The notes below the pieces were generated by a model that worked only from the letters and a program-made list of their open reading frames with translations, was not told the DNA's origin and searched no databases. From Lysobacter avium (lineage in GTDB: Bacteria; Pseudomonadota; Gammaproteobacteria; Xanthomonadales; Xanthomonadaceae): DNA of 64,000 bases. Made by a program: the position numbers and the translations under genes. Positions 25,132 to 33,952 of this stretch are shown in pieces; the stretch's first letter is position 1, and each line of letters opens with the position of its first letter. The stretch lies in the NCBI RefSeq assembly GCF_015209745.1, contig NZ_CP063657.1, positions 310,001 through 374,000 on the forward strand, in the 5' to 3' direction.

Positions 25132-26463
25132 TTACCAGCTGTCTTCCAGCATGCGCGGCTTGCACGCCAGGTAGCCGCCGAACGCCAGCACCACCAGCGT
25201 CCCGGTCAGGAAGGCGAACGGCCACAGCCATCCGCCGCTGACCTCGTTCAACACCCCGAACAGCAACGGCCCGGCGCAGCTCAGGGCATAGCCCAGGCCC
25301 TGGGTGAACCCCGACAGGGCGGTCGAACCGGCCGGCGTGCGGGTGCGCTGGTTGATCAGGGTCAGCGCCAGCGGGAAGGTGCTCGGTCCCAACCCGAGCA
25401 GCGCGACCCACAGCAGGGTCAGCGTCATTGGCGCCAGCAGCAGGCCGGTGAAGGCGGTCAGGTGGATCACGCAGCACGCGAGCACCACCGGGAAGGGATT
25501 GCGCATGCGCACCGCCACCACCGGCATCACGAAGCTGCTGAGCAGCCCGAGCGACGAGTACACGCCGACCATCGTCCCGCCCAGCAACGCGCTGCCGCCG
25601 GCGTCGGTCAGGATCCGGGGCAGCCAGGTGAACATGGAATAGGTCACCAGCGAGGTCATGCCGAACATCAGCGACATGCCCCAAGCGACCGGCGACCGCC
25701 ACACGCGACCCGACGGCGGCGGCGCGGCAAACTCGGGCGCCTCATCACCGCTGGCCACCGACCGGGCGTGGATCGCGGCCAGCGTGCGGGCCTGCGCGGA
25801 GCGGCCGTAGCGTTCCTGGTACAGCACGATCGCCCAGGGCAGCGCTGCCGCCACCGCGACCAGCGACCACGCGCCCAGCGATATCCGCCAGCCGACCGCG
25901 TTCGCCACCGGCACCGCGGCCAGCGCCGGCAGGATCGTGCCGAGTTGCAGCAGGGTGATGTACATCGCGCTGATGCCGCCCACGCGGTCGCCGAAGTAGC
26001 GTTTGACCAGCGGCGGCAGCACGACGTTGCCGATGCCCATGCCCGACAGCGCAATCGCCGAGGTCAGCAGCAATTGCGTCGTGTTGTCGGCAAAGCCGCG
26101 CCCGAGCAGGCCTCCGGCGGCCAGCAGCATCGCCAGCAGCGCGGTGCGCTCCAGTCCCAGTCGATGGGCGATGGCGGGGGTCGCCACGCCGAACACCGCA
26201 AACGCCGCCGTCGGCACGATGCCGAACACCCCGGTCATGGTCGGACCGAACTGGAAGGTCTCGCCCAACCGGTCCAGCAGCGGTGTCAGGGATGTCACTG
26301 CAGTGCGCAGGTTGAGCGCGGACAGCGCGATGGCGATCAGCACCAGGCCGCGTCCCCGCCATACCGGCAGAGGCGCGCCCGGGGCGACGGGGAAGGGGCG
26401 CGAGGCCGGATCGGGTGGGGTGGGACGGGCCATCTGCGCCTGCATTGCTGCCGAGGCGGTCAC
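25132..26463 (-). CDS. MFS transporter, CynX/NimT-like
   Basis: 443 residues with about twelve membrane helices. The first helix region ALSALNLRTAVTSLTPLLDR near 48-67 is typical of the CynX/NimT (cyanate/2-nitroimidazole) branch of major facilitators. A proline-rich N-terminal tail of about 35 residues precedes it (MARPTPPDPASRPFPVAPG). It converges with the CphA-like ligase gene 15 bases away. Substrate cannot be assigned; cyanate transport should not be assumed because the subfamily is broad. Confidence 0.85.
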   Translation of the reverse strand: MTASAAMQAQMARPTPPDPASRPFPVAPGAPLPVWRGRGLVLIAIALSALNLRTAVTSLTPLLDRLGETFQFGPTMTGVFGIVPTAAFAVFGVATPAIAHRLGLERTALLAMLLAAGGLLGRGFADNTTQLLLTSAIALSGMGIGNVVLPPLVKRYFGDRVGGISAMYITLLQLGTILPALAAVPVANAVGWRISLGAWSLVAVAAALPWAIVLYQERYGRSAQARTLAAIHARSVASGDEAPEFAAPPPSGRVWRSPVAWGMSLMFGMTSLVTYSMFTWLPRILTDAGGSALLGGTMVGVYSSLGLLSSFVMPVVAVRMRNPFPVVLACCVIHLTAFTGLLLAPMTLTLLWVALLGLGPSTFPLALTLINQRTRTPAGSTALSGFTQGLGYALSCAGPLLFGVLNEVSGGWLWPFAFLTGTLVVLAFGGYLACKPRMLEDSW

Positions 26464-26607
26464 GCCATCGCGAACGGCATTATATCGGCGCTCGCAGGGC
26501 CGGAGCGTGCTCTTTCAGCCATGTGGTTGCCTGCCTGCGCTATCGCCAACCCGCGGTGGCTTCTATGCTCGACGACCGACGCGGCTTGCAGCAGGACGAG
26601 TCACAGG

Positions 26608-27996
26608 ATGGAAACGGAGGTTCAAACGCCGGCCTCGGAGAGCCTGTTCGCTCCGCGCTACCGCGCGCTCACGGTGGGATCGGTCGCGCTCATCGTGTTG
26701 TACGCGTTCGAGGCGCTGGCGGTGGCCACGGCCATGCCCGTGGTCGCCCAGGCGCTCGACGGCCTGCCGCTGTATGCGATGGCGTTTGGCAGCACGCTTG
26801 CCGCCGCGGTGGTGGGCATGGTCGCCAGTGGCCCCTGGGCGGATCGTCGCGGGCCGCGCGCCCCGCTGCAGCACGGCATCGCCTGGTTCGCGGTCGGCCT
26901 GGTCGTGGCCGGGCTCGCCCCGACGATGTGGGTGCTGCTGCTTGGCCGCGTGGTGCAGGGATTTGGCGGCGGTTTGATGTCGGTCGCGCTGTATGTCGTG
27001 GTCGGCCGCGCCTACCCGCCGCAACTGCGAGCGCGGATCTTTGCCGCCTTCGCCGCCGCGTGGGTCCTGCCAGCAATTGTCGGGCCAGCGCTCAGTGGCC
27101 TGATCGTGGAGTTCCTTGGCTGGCGCTGGGTGTTCCTGCTGGTGCCGCTCCTGGCTGGCCTGGCCGCGGCGATGGTGCTGCCGCCCCTGCGCGGCATCGG
27201 CCCCCTGCCCGATCACGCGCCCGCTTCGGGCGCCAGCAACCGGCAGCGAATCGTGCTCGCCGGCGGCGCGGCCGGCAGCGCCCTGTTGCTCAGCTACGCC
27301 GGCCAGCAGCGCGGCTGGATCGCCCTGGGGCTGATGGCGGTATCGCTGGCCGGGCTGTTGGCAAGCATGTTGCAGCTCTTGCCCACCGGCACCCTGCGCG
27401 CCGCGCGCGGGTTGCCGACGGTCATCGCGATGCGCGGCATCGCCTCGGCCGCGTTCTTCGGGACCGAAGTGTTCCTGCCGCTGCTGCTCACGCGCGAGCG
27501 CGGCCTCTCGCCCACCTTTGCCGGGATGGCACTCACCGTCGGCGCACTGGGCTGGTCGCTGGGGTCGTGGAATCGTGGCCGGATGCGCGCGCCGGCTCCC
27601 GGGCGCGTGCTGCAGGCGGGCATGGCGCTGATGCTGGTCGGGGTGCTCGCGGTTTCGGCGGCGGTGCTGCCCTGGGTGCCGCTTGCCGTGGGCGTCGTCG
27701 GCTGGATCGTCGCCGGAGTGGGCATGGGGACGGTCTACCCGAGCCTGTCGATCCTGACCCTGGAGCTCTCGCCACCCGAACGCCAGGGCGCCAACGCCTC
27801 CGCGCTGCAGCTGTGCGATGCACTGTTTACCGCCACCATGCTCGCCGTGGGCGGCTCGCTGTTCGCGCTGCTGCTGGAGCGCTCCGCGCTGGCTGCCTAC
27901 CTTGCGGGATTTGCCATTACCGTCAGCCTGGCCGTGCTCGGGCTGGCGCTGGCGCCGCGCGTGCTGCCCGCGCCGGCCCGCGGCCGGGACGACTAA
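26608..27996 (+). CDS. MFS transporter, drug:H+ antiporter-like
   Basis: 462 residues, twelve to fourteen predicted helices. Start at ATG 26608 (METEVQTPASESLFAPRYRA). VGMVASGPWADRRGPRAPLQ near 71-90 carries the loop 2-3 motif of major facilitators, and VLPAIVGPALSGLIVEFLGW near 153-172 resembles the motif C region of drug antiporters. It is divergent from the CynX-like gene across 144 bases. The substrate is unknown. Confidence 0.88.
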   Translation: METEVQTPASESLFAPRYRALTVGSVALIVLYAFEALAVATAMPVVAQALDGLPLYAMAFGSTLAAAVVGMVASGPWADRRGPRAPLQHGIAWFAVGLVVAGLAPTMWVLLLGRVVQGFGGGLMSVALYVVVGRAYPPQLRARIFAAFAAAWVLPAIVGPALSGLIVEFLGWRWVFLLVPLLAGLAAAMVLPPLRGIGPLPDHAPASGASNRQRIVLAGGAAGSALLLSYAGQQRGWIALGLMAVSLAGLLASMLQLLPTGTLRAARGLPTVIAMRGIASAAFFGTEVFLPLLLTRERGLSPTFAGMALTVGALGWSLGSWNRGRMRAPAPGRVLQAGMALMLVGVLAVSAAVLPWVPLAVGVVGWIVAGVGMGTVYPSLSILTLELSPPERQGANASALQLCDALFTATMLAVGGSLFALLLERSALAAYLAGFAITVSLAVLGLALAPRVLPAPARGRDD

Positions 27997-28062
27997 AGAT
28001 CCCTGCGTCCAGACCGATAGCGTAAGGAAGCCCGGCCATCTGTGTGGCCGTTGGAGTAGCCC

Positions 28063-29277
28063 GTGCGCCCGGTTGCAGCAAGCGATGTAGAGCTCGGTTC
28101 GCCACTGGCGTGGTCGGTATACGACCGCGACCGCAAGCTGCTGTTCGTGGAAGGAATGGTTCTGGCGAGCCAGGAGCAACTCGACGTCGTACTCGAGCGC
28201 GGCATGGTGGTGCCGGACACCGATGCCAACGCGGGTGTGCTGATCGACGGCTATGAGCACCTCGCCGGCGACGGGACCGACCCCGACGCCGCCGAGGCGG
28301 AACCCGACGACGCCCTCGCCGACGACGCGCCGCCGGAACCGCCGGTATTCCGCGAGATGCAGCTGCTCCGCCATGAACTCGCGCTCGTGCACCAGCACCT
28401 TCTGCTGGGCAGCGGTGAGGACCTGGGCGACCAGTTGCTCGCAATCGCCGAATGGCTGCGCGCCCTGGTGGCCCGCGATGCGGATGCGGCGCTGGCCGCG
28501 ATGCAGTTGGAGGTCACCGACGATTGCCACGTTGCGCGCCAGCTGCACGCGGCCACCCTGTGCGAACTGCTGGTGCGCTCGCGTGACTGGGACGAGCAGG
28601 AGAGCCTGTCGGTTATAGCCGCGGCACTGAGTTACGACGTCGCCCTGGGGCCGGTCGCGGGCGCGATGAACAAGCAGCAGTCGGGGTTGTCGGCGGAGCA
28701 GCAGGCGGTCGTCACCGGTCATCCGCAAGCCAGCGTCGAGCTGCTGCAGCTCGCCGGGGTGGCCGATCCGGTCTGGCTGGTGGCGATCCTGCAGCACCAC
28801 GAGCGCATCGACGGCAGTGGTTACCCCAATCGCCTGTCGGGCGACGCAATCAGTCGCGCGGCGCGGAAGCTGGCGATCGTCGACATCTACTCGGCGATGG
28901 TCCGGCCACGTGCCTATCGCGAAGCGGTGCACGCCCGGCACGCCCTGCGCAGCCTGTTCCTGGAGCGTGGCAAGGCGGTGGATGAGACCCTGGCTAGCCT
29001 GCTGGTGCGGGAGATCGGCGTATTCCCGCCAGGCACGCCGGTGCGGCTGGCCAACGGCGAGGTGGGGGTGGTCCTGCGGCGTGGGCGCGGCGCGTCGCAT
29101 CCGGTGGTCGCGCGCTTGATCAACGCCAATGGCACCCTGGCCGCATTGGCGGCGCAGCGCGACACCGCGATGGAGGCATACGCGATCACCGAAACCGTGC
29201 CGCCGCGCAAGTACGCCGCGCTGGTGGCCAGCGCCAGTGAGCTGTGGTGCAGCGACCGCGCCGTACTGCGCCCGTAG
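28063..29277 (+). CDS. HD-GYP domain protein, probably catalytically degenerate
   Basis: 404 residues, GTG start with GGAG seven bases upstream. A variable N part carries an acidic low-complexity stretch near 75-98 (DPDAAEAEPDDALADDAPPE). The C-terminal HD-GYP-type core has LQHHERIDGSGYPNRLSG near 243-260 and KLAIVDIYSAMVRPRAYREA. HD-GYP proteins normally hydrolyse cyclic di-GMP, but the canonical HD dyad (HDIGK) reads ALSYDVALGP near 187-196, with Tyr for His and Val for Ile/Gly-Lys. It may therefore bind the nucleotide or act as a signalling partner instead of an enzyme. Confidence 0.8.
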   Translation: MRPVAASDVELGSPLAWSVYDRDRKLLFVEGMVLASQEQLDVVLERGMVVPDTDANAGVLIDGYEHLAGDGTDPDAAEAEPDDALADDAPPEPPVFREMQLLRHELALVHQHLLLGSGEDLGDQLLAIAEWLRALVARDADAALAAMQLEVTDDCHVARQLHAATLCELLVRSRDWDEQESLSVIAAALSYDVALGPVAGAMNKQQSGLSAEQQAVVTGHPQASVELLQLAGVADPVWLVAILQHHERIDGSGYPNRLSGDAISRAARKLAIVDIYSAMVRPRAYREAVHARHALRSLFLERGKAVDETLASLLVREIGVFPPGTPVRLANGEVGVVLRRGRGASHPVVARLINANGTLAALAAQRDTAMEAYAITETVPPRKYAALVASASELWCSDRAVLRP

Positions 29278-29359
29278 CGTCCACCGTGGTCAGCATGACG
29301 GCCCCTGCACGAGGCCGCGTGGCACGATGCCAAGTACGCCCTTTGCCCGGAACACGACG

Positions 29360-29944
29360 ATGACTGCCCACGACCCGGAATTCGATCCCGACGACAATTT
29401 CGCCAACGGCCTGGAGTCCGGCACCGGCGTGGACCTGGAGTCGGCCGACACCCGCGAGGCGCTGGTCTGGCAGTTGCTGCTGCTGATCAATCCGGGCGAC
29501 GAGGAGTCTGCCCTGCAGCAGTTCTCCGCCTATCGCGAGGCGCTGGAGGCCGCGGGCCCCGAGGAGGTCGAGCCGCTGTGGCTGCTGAAGGACCTGATCG
29601 ACTGGAAGTCGGGGTTCTTCGTCGACGAGGATGACGCGGTCTCGTTCATCGATACCATCACCGAACTGGCGGCGCGATGGAACGTGGTGATCGACTGGGG
29701 CGTGGAGGATGCCAGCGACGAGGATTTCCTCGCCGAGGCAGAAGTGCCATCGCTGATGGCTGTCGCCGCGGACCGCCTGCGCGAATACGGCTACAGCCTG
29801 TGGACCTGGAACACGGCCAGCGGCCCGCACGGCGAGGAAGGCGTCCACGCCGGCTGGATCACCCTGTCCAGCGACGATGAGGCGATGCAGGAAGTGGCCC
29901 AGGCGCTGGAGATCGAAGTGCGTCCGGCCAGCGACCCGTTCTGA
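29360..29944 (+). CDS. Acidic cytoplasmic protein, DUF6630-like
   Basis: 194 residues with strong negative charge. No signal peptide or membrane segment. The region ALVWQLLLLINPGDEESALQ near 34-53 and WVIDWG-type stretch (NVVIDWGVEDASDEDFLAEA near 110-129), then YGYSLWTWNT, resemble the family annotated DUF6630 in Xanthomonadaceae. ATG 29360 lies 82 bases after the HD-GYP gene and the genes may be co-transcribed. No function can be given from sequence; the family label is from memory and moderately sure. Confidence 0.75.
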   Translation: MTAHDPEFDPDDNFANGLESGTGVDLESADTREALVWQLLLLINPGDEESALQQFSAYREALEAAGPEEVEPLWLLKDLIDWKSGFFVDEDDAVSFIDTITELAARWNVVIDWGVEDASDEDFLAEAEVPSLMAVAADRLREYGYSLWTWNTASGPHGEEGVHAGWITLSSDDEAMQEVAQALEIEVRPASDPF

Positions 29945-30004
29945 TTGCCGCTTGCGATTCGCGCGTGGCACACAGCGTCAGTCCGGCTGTTCACGCGAGG
30001 GCGC

Positions 30005-30724
30005 CTAGGGTTCGTCGCGGCGGTCGCCGTACCACATCTCCAGTTCGTCCCTGGAGTGCAACATCCGCCGCCCCCGCCACAGGAAACGCCCCAGCAAACG
30101 CAGCTGGTAGCCCAGCGAATGGGTGCGCAGCTTGCGCGCCGAGGTCATCACCACCTCGTGCACGATCACCAGCCGGCCGTGCCGGGCCAGCGCGCGACCC
30201 ATCGCCACGTCCTCGCCGGCGTAATAGCGCTCATCAAAACCGCCGATCGCCTTGAACGCGGCGCGCGTGCAGAACAGGCTGCAGCCTGGTGTCACGCCCA
30301 CCAGGCGGAACACGTGGATCATCAGCCACTGGCCGATGCGCTCGTGCAGCCGCGTGGGTCCGATCAGCTTCACGCCGGCGCCGCCACCGGACGCACCCCC
30401 GCGCAGCGCCCGCAGAGCCGCTGCCAGATAGTCGGGATTGATCAGGGTGTCGGCGTCGATGAAGAACAGCCAGTCGCCGTTTGCGGCATGCCCGCCGCTG
30501 TTGCGCGACGCGGCGATCTGGCGGTGGTGCACCTGCACCACGCGCGCGCCGTGCTCGCAGGCGATGCCCGCGGTGTCGTCGGTGGAGGCGTCATCGACCA
30601 CGATGACCTCGTAGTCGGCGCGCAACTCGCGCGCGCTTGCGTGGATCGCTTGCAGGCACGCGGCGATCAGGCGCTGCTCGTTGTGCGCGGGCACGATGAA
30701 GCTCAGGTGCGGATCGTCTGCCAT
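30005..30724 (-). CDS. Family 2 glycosyltransferase
   Basis: 239 residues from ATG 30724 (MADDPHLSFIVPAHNEQRLI). GT-A fold nucleotide-sugar transferase: VIVVDDASTDDTAGIA near 40-55, AASRNSGGHAANGDWLFFID near 73-92 with the metal-binding DAD in FIDADT, and GGFDERYYAGEDVAMGRAL near 163. No long membrane segment follows, so it is probably a soluble or peripheral enzyme. No other polysaccharide genes lie nearby, so donor and acceptor are unknown. It converges with the DUF6630-like gene. Confidence 0.88.
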   Translation of the reverse strand: MADDPHLSFIVPAHNEQRLIAACLQAIHASARELRADYEVIVVDDASTDDTAGIACEHGARVVQVHHRQIAASRNSGGHAANGDWLFFIDADTLINPDYLAAALRALRGGASGGGAGVKLIGPTRLHERIGQWLMIHVFRLVGVTPGCSLFCTRAAFKAIGGFDERYYAGEDVAMGRALARHGRLVIVHEVVMTSARKLRTHSLGYQLRLLGRFLWRGRRMLHSRDELEMWYGDRRDEP

Positions 30725-31040
30725 CCGGCGATGGTGGCACGGGGCCGCGGGAGGGCTTGCGAACGCCGCTTCCATCGCTGGCATGCGGGGCTGCCGGCGC
30801 CACGTACGGCTTGCAGAACGCGTTTCTGTTAAGGTTGAGGATTGGAATCGCGCGGTCCTCGCTGCATCTTCGCCCATCGTGGCGCTAACGGACCGTTTTT
30901 GCGGCGTTGCCCGTTCAGGTGTTGCTTCCCTGTCGCGGTCCCGCAGCGTGGCGTCGTAGTGGCACCGCCGGTGCACCAATCCGACGCGGCCTGCCGTCCT
31001 TCCGCCTTGCATCCGCCGTCGTCACTTATCGGAGAAGTCC
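30725..31040. other. Intergenic region between divergent glycosyltransferase and symporter genes
   Basis: 316 bases without a supportable gene. It must hold the promoters of two divergent genes. The only clear regulatory candidate is a sigma-54-like element at 30960-30975, listed separately. Short frames here have no ribosome sites or protein-like sequence. Confidence 0.6.
30960..30975 (+). promoter_or_regulatory. Candidate sigma-54 promoter for the symporter gene
   Basis: TGGCAC at 30960-30965, five bases, then GTGCA at 30971-30975. It keeps the invariant GG (-24) and GC (-12) with ten bases between, and differs from TGGCAC-N5-TTGCA at one base. It would start transcription about 54 bases before the TTG. 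The element is also part of a small inverted repeat (GCACC/GGTGC), so chance is possible. Confidence 0.35.
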
Positions 31041-32720
31041 TTGGCTGTTCCCGCGTTCGAGTTCAACCAGCTGCAATCGTCCACTGTCTTGCTGCTGCTG
31101 CTGGCCTTCTACGGCGGGACCTTCCTGATCTCCACGCGCATCGGCCGACGCAAGGAAAACGTCGACGGCTACATGACCTCCAGCAGCCAGGTCGGCTTCG
31201 GCGTATCGGCCGCCAGCATGACCGCGACCTGGATCTGGGCGGCCTCGTTCTACGCCGCGGCGACTTCGGGCTACAAGTACGGCATCTCCGGGCCGATCCA
31301 CTACGGCCTGTGGGGCGCGCTGATGATCCTGTTCATCTACCCCTTCGGGCGGCGCTTCCGCGCACTCGCGCCAGAGGCGCACACGCTGGCGGAGATCATG
31401 CACGCCCGCCACGGGCGCTCCAGCCAGTTGATCCTCGCCGGCTCCAACATCGTCGGCAGCGTGATCAGCCTGATGGCGAACTTCACCGCCGCCGGGGCGC
31501 TGGTGGCGATGCTCTCGCCGCTGGATTTCGTCCACGGCGTCCTGATCGCCGGTATCGGGACGCTGTCCTACACGCTGTGGTCCGGGTTTCGCGCATCGCT
31601 GCTGACGGACGTGGTCCAGGTGGCGGCGATGATGGGCTCTGCGGCACTGATCATCCCGCTGGTCTTTTTCAGCGCGGGCGGCACGGAGATATTCACCCAG
31701 GGCTGGGAGCGGATCAGCGCGGAGCAGTCGACGTTCTTCTCCAAACAGGCATTCCTGGAGCAGGGCGCGCCGTATTTCGTCGCCGTGCTGGCCTACGCGA
31801 TCGGCAACCAGACCATTGCCCAGCGCCTGTTCGCCGTGCGCGAGGACCTGATCAAGCCCACATTCCTGGCAGCCACGGTCAGCTACGGCGCCACGGTGAT
31901 CGGGCTGGGCATGATCGGCGTGTTCGCGTTGATGATCGGCATGAGCCCGGCCGATGGCGACCACAACAATCTGATCCCGCAGATGGCCTCGACCTACCTG
32001 TCGCCGCTGGTGGTGGGGATCTTCTTCATCATGGTGATCGGCTCGCTGTCCTCCACCGCCGACTCGGACCTGTCGGCGCTGTCCTCGATCATGATGACCG
32101 ACATCTATGGCAAGAACCTGGCGCGCGGCAAGGTGCGTCCAACGACGATGCTCTGGGTCGGCCGCATCACCATGATCGTGGCGACCACCGCCGGCCTGAT
32201 CTTCGCCAGTTTCCGCATCGACATCCTGGACCTGCTGGTTTTCGTCGGCGCGCTGTGGGGATCGATCGTGTTCCCGGTGATCGCCAGCGTTTACTGGAAC
32301 AAGGTCACCAACCGCGCCTTTACGGTCGCCGTCGCGGTGTCGCTGGTTTTCTTCATCGTCGCGCGCTTCCAACTGGTCCCGATCGAAGGTGCGCTGGCGG
32401 TCCTGCTGGAGGTGTTTGCCGCGGTAGGCGCCGGCGTGGTGCTGGGACTGATGGCGTTCGGCTTCTTCGGCAAGCGCACCGGACTGACCGTTGGTGTGGT
32501 GGCCGCGCTCGCACTCGTCGTGCCGATGGTCGGGTTCCTGCGCGACTACCCGGTACTGCTGGCATCCCTCAACGCGTACGGTGTCAGCACCATGGTCTGC
32601 TCCGCGCTGAGCGTCGGCAACCACAAACCCTTCGACTTCAACCTGATCGCCAAGCGGGTGACCGCGTTCCAGGAGGACGAGCCTGATGTGGCGGCCATCA
32701 TGTCCAGGTCTGACAACTGA
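31041..32720 (+). CDS. Sodium:solute symporter family protein
   Basis: 559 residues, about thirteen hydrophobic segments, SSS family. RRKENVDGYMTSSSQVGFGV near 33-52, then TATWIWAASFYAAATSGYKY near 59-78 and the sodium-site region SLSSTADSDLSALSSIMMTD near 335-354 are typical. TTG start with GGAG six bases upstream; no in-frame ATG would preserve helix 1. A 43-residue membrane peptide follows 11 bases later, a pattern seen for two-part symporters of this family. The substrate is not evident (urea, amino acid or organic acid are all possible). Confidence 0.88.
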   Translation: MAVPAFEFNQLQSSTVLLLLLAFYGGTFLISTRIGRRKENVDGYMTSSSQVGFGVSAASMTATWIWAASFYAAATSGYKYGISGPIHYGLWGALMILFIYPFGRRFRALAPEAHTLAEIMHARHGRSSQLILAGSNIVGSVISLMANFTAAGALVAMLSPLDFVHGVLIAGIGTLSYTLWSGFRASLLTDVVQVAAMMGSAALIIPLVFFSAGGTEIFTQGWERISAEQSTFFSKQAFLEQGAPYFVAVLAYAIGNQTIAQRLFAVREDLIKPTFLAATVSYGATVIGLGMIGVFALMIGMSPADGDHNNLIPQMASTYLSPLVVGIFFIMVIGSLSSTADSDLSALSSIMMTDIYGKNLARGKVRPTTMLWVGRITMIVATTAGLIFASFRIDILDLLVFVGALWGSIVFPVIASVYWNKVTNRAFTVAVAVSLVFFIVARFQLVPIEGALAVLLEVFAAVGAGVVLGLMAFGFFGKRTGLTVGVVAALALVVPMVGFLRDYPVLLASLNAYGVSTMVCSALSVGNHKPFDFNLIAKRVTAFQEDEPDVAAIMSRSDN

Positions 32721-32731
32721 GGAGCGGAAAA

Positions 32732-32863
32732 ATGCGTGACATCCTGATGACCGCGTATGTGCTGGTATGGCCCACGATCGTGCTGGTGATGATGGTGATC
32801 ATGGGCGTGGGGCTGTATCGCGACATGCGTGCCGCGAAACGCAGTGGGGACGAACTGGTCTGA
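32732..32863 (+). CDS. Small single-span membrane protein, putative symporter small subunit
   Basis: 43 residues: one long hydrophobic helix at about 7-28 (MTAYVLVWPTIVLVMMVIMG) followed by a positive, charged tail (LYRDMRAAKRSGDELV). A GGAG site at 32720-32723 precedes the ATG. It starts 11 bases after the sodium symporter stop. Small single-helix partners encoded directly after SSS-family transporters are known, and this one fits in size and place. Expression and pairing are inferred. Confidence 0.7.
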   Translation: MRDILMTAYVLVWPTIVLVMMVIMGVGLYRDMRAAKRSGDELV

Positions 32864-33038
32864 CTGCACGCCGCGCTGTGCGCCGGTTCGCTAGGATTTC
32901 CCGGCCGCCACTGCCAACGGAATACTGCGTGCCCCCGATCATTGCCTGCCAGCAGCTCACGCCCACGCGCGGAACTTCCTCCCCCATCGGCATTTTGCCG
33001 CCGGCGCAGTCACTCCGCATCGGCCGGGAACAGAGCGC

Positions 33039-33830
33039 ATGATCCTGGCGACAATCCAGGCCAACCCGGTACTGGGTGCCCTTTGTGGTGGCCTGATCGC
33101 AGCAGGGGCGACCGCGCTGGGCACACTGCCGGCGTGGTTCTCGCGCGGCATCAGCGAACGCTTCCAGGACGCGCTGTTGGGATTCGGAGCCGGCGTAATG
33201 CTGGCCGCGAGCGCTTTCTCGCTGGTCCTGCCCGGCCTGCAGGCGGCCGGGGAGAGCGGGCTGGGGCCGTGGAGCTCCGGGTCCCTGGTCGGTGCCGCGA
33301 TCCTGGCCGGCGCACTGGCGATCATGCTGATGGAGCGCTGGGTTCCGCACGAACATTTCATCAAGGGACCGGAAGGTCCGTCGCCGGCCCGCCTGAAACG
33401 CGCGTGGTTGTTCGTCTTCGCGATCTGCCTGCACAACCTGCCCGAGGGACTCGCGATCGGCGCCGCATTCGCCTCCGGCCACGCACACGGCGTATTGCTG
33501 ACCACTGGCATCGCGATCCAGGACCTGCCCGAGGGCCTGGTGGTGGCGATCGCGCTGATGGCGGTCGGTTATGACCGCACCCGCGCCGTACTGGTGGGAG
33601 CGGGTTCGGGACTGATCGAACCGGTCGGAGCCGTGTTGGGCGCCAGCGTGCTGGTCGCGGCGCCGTTGCTGTTGCCAGTGGGCCTGGGCTTCGCCGCCGG
33701 GGCGATGCTGTTCGTGGTCAGCCACGAGATCATTCCCGAGTCGCACCGCCAGGGACACGAACAGCACGCCACCTCGGGGCTGATGGTCGGCTTCGTGCTG
33801 ATGATGCTGCTGGATACCGCCCTTGGCTGA
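33039..33830 (+). CDS. ZIP-family metal transporter
   Basis: 263 residues, eight predicted helices. The two metal-binding helices read CLHNLPEGLAIGAAFASGH near 135-153 and IAIQDLPEGLVVAIALM near 162-178, with VSHEIIPESHRQGHEQH near 228-244. ZIP proteins bring zinc or other divalent metals into the cytoplasm; HNLPEG and SHEIIPE are the expected ligand motifs. The second helix has QDLPEG where some ZIPs carry HxxPEG. No metal regulator lies beside it, so which metal is carried is unknown. Confidence 0.92.
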   Translation: MILATIQANPVLGALCGGLIAAGATALGTLPAWFSRGISERFQDALLGFGAGVMLAASAFSLVLPGLQAAGESGLGPWSSGSLVGAAILAGALAIMLMERWVPHEHFIKGPEGPSPARLKRAWLFVFAICLHNLPEGLAIGAAFASGHAHGVLLTTGIAIQDLPEGLVVAIALMAVGYDRTRAVLVGAGSGLIEPVGAVLGASVLVAAPLLLPVGLGFAAGAMLFVVSHEIIPESHRQGHEQHATSGLMVGFVLMMLLDTALG

Positions 33831-33866
33831 GGCGCGCGGACAGTCCGGTTTGTCAAAACCGCGTGA

Positions 33867-33895
33867 TGCATCCATGCAGGACCCGCACCCGTAAC
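33867..33895 (+). promoter_or_regulatory. Candidate ECF (SigE/ChrR-type) promoter of the fasciclin gene
   Basis: TGCATCC at 33867-33873, 16 bases, then CGTAAC at 33890-33895, about 58 bases before the fasciclin ATG. Heptamer, spacing and CGTA match the site before the desaturase operon almost exactly. Fasciclin proteins belong to the R. sphaeroides SigE regulon as I recall it, which supports the assignment. Confidence 0.55.
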
Positions 33896-33952
33896 AAGGG
33901 ACATGGTGGCGATTGCCGTCGCCATTTCCCCCAACCGGTACGGAGTTTCCCC

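Noticed and set aside
26563..29100. An 845-codon minus-strand frame opposite the MFS and HD-GYP genes
   Set aside because: It spans two real plus-strand genes and the gap between them, and reads as low-complexity Gln/Arg/His-rich sequence.
31003..31035. TTGCATCC before the sodium symporter as another ECF motif
   Set aside because: GAGAAG, not CGTA, stands at the right distance, so it lacks the -10 half of the pattern.
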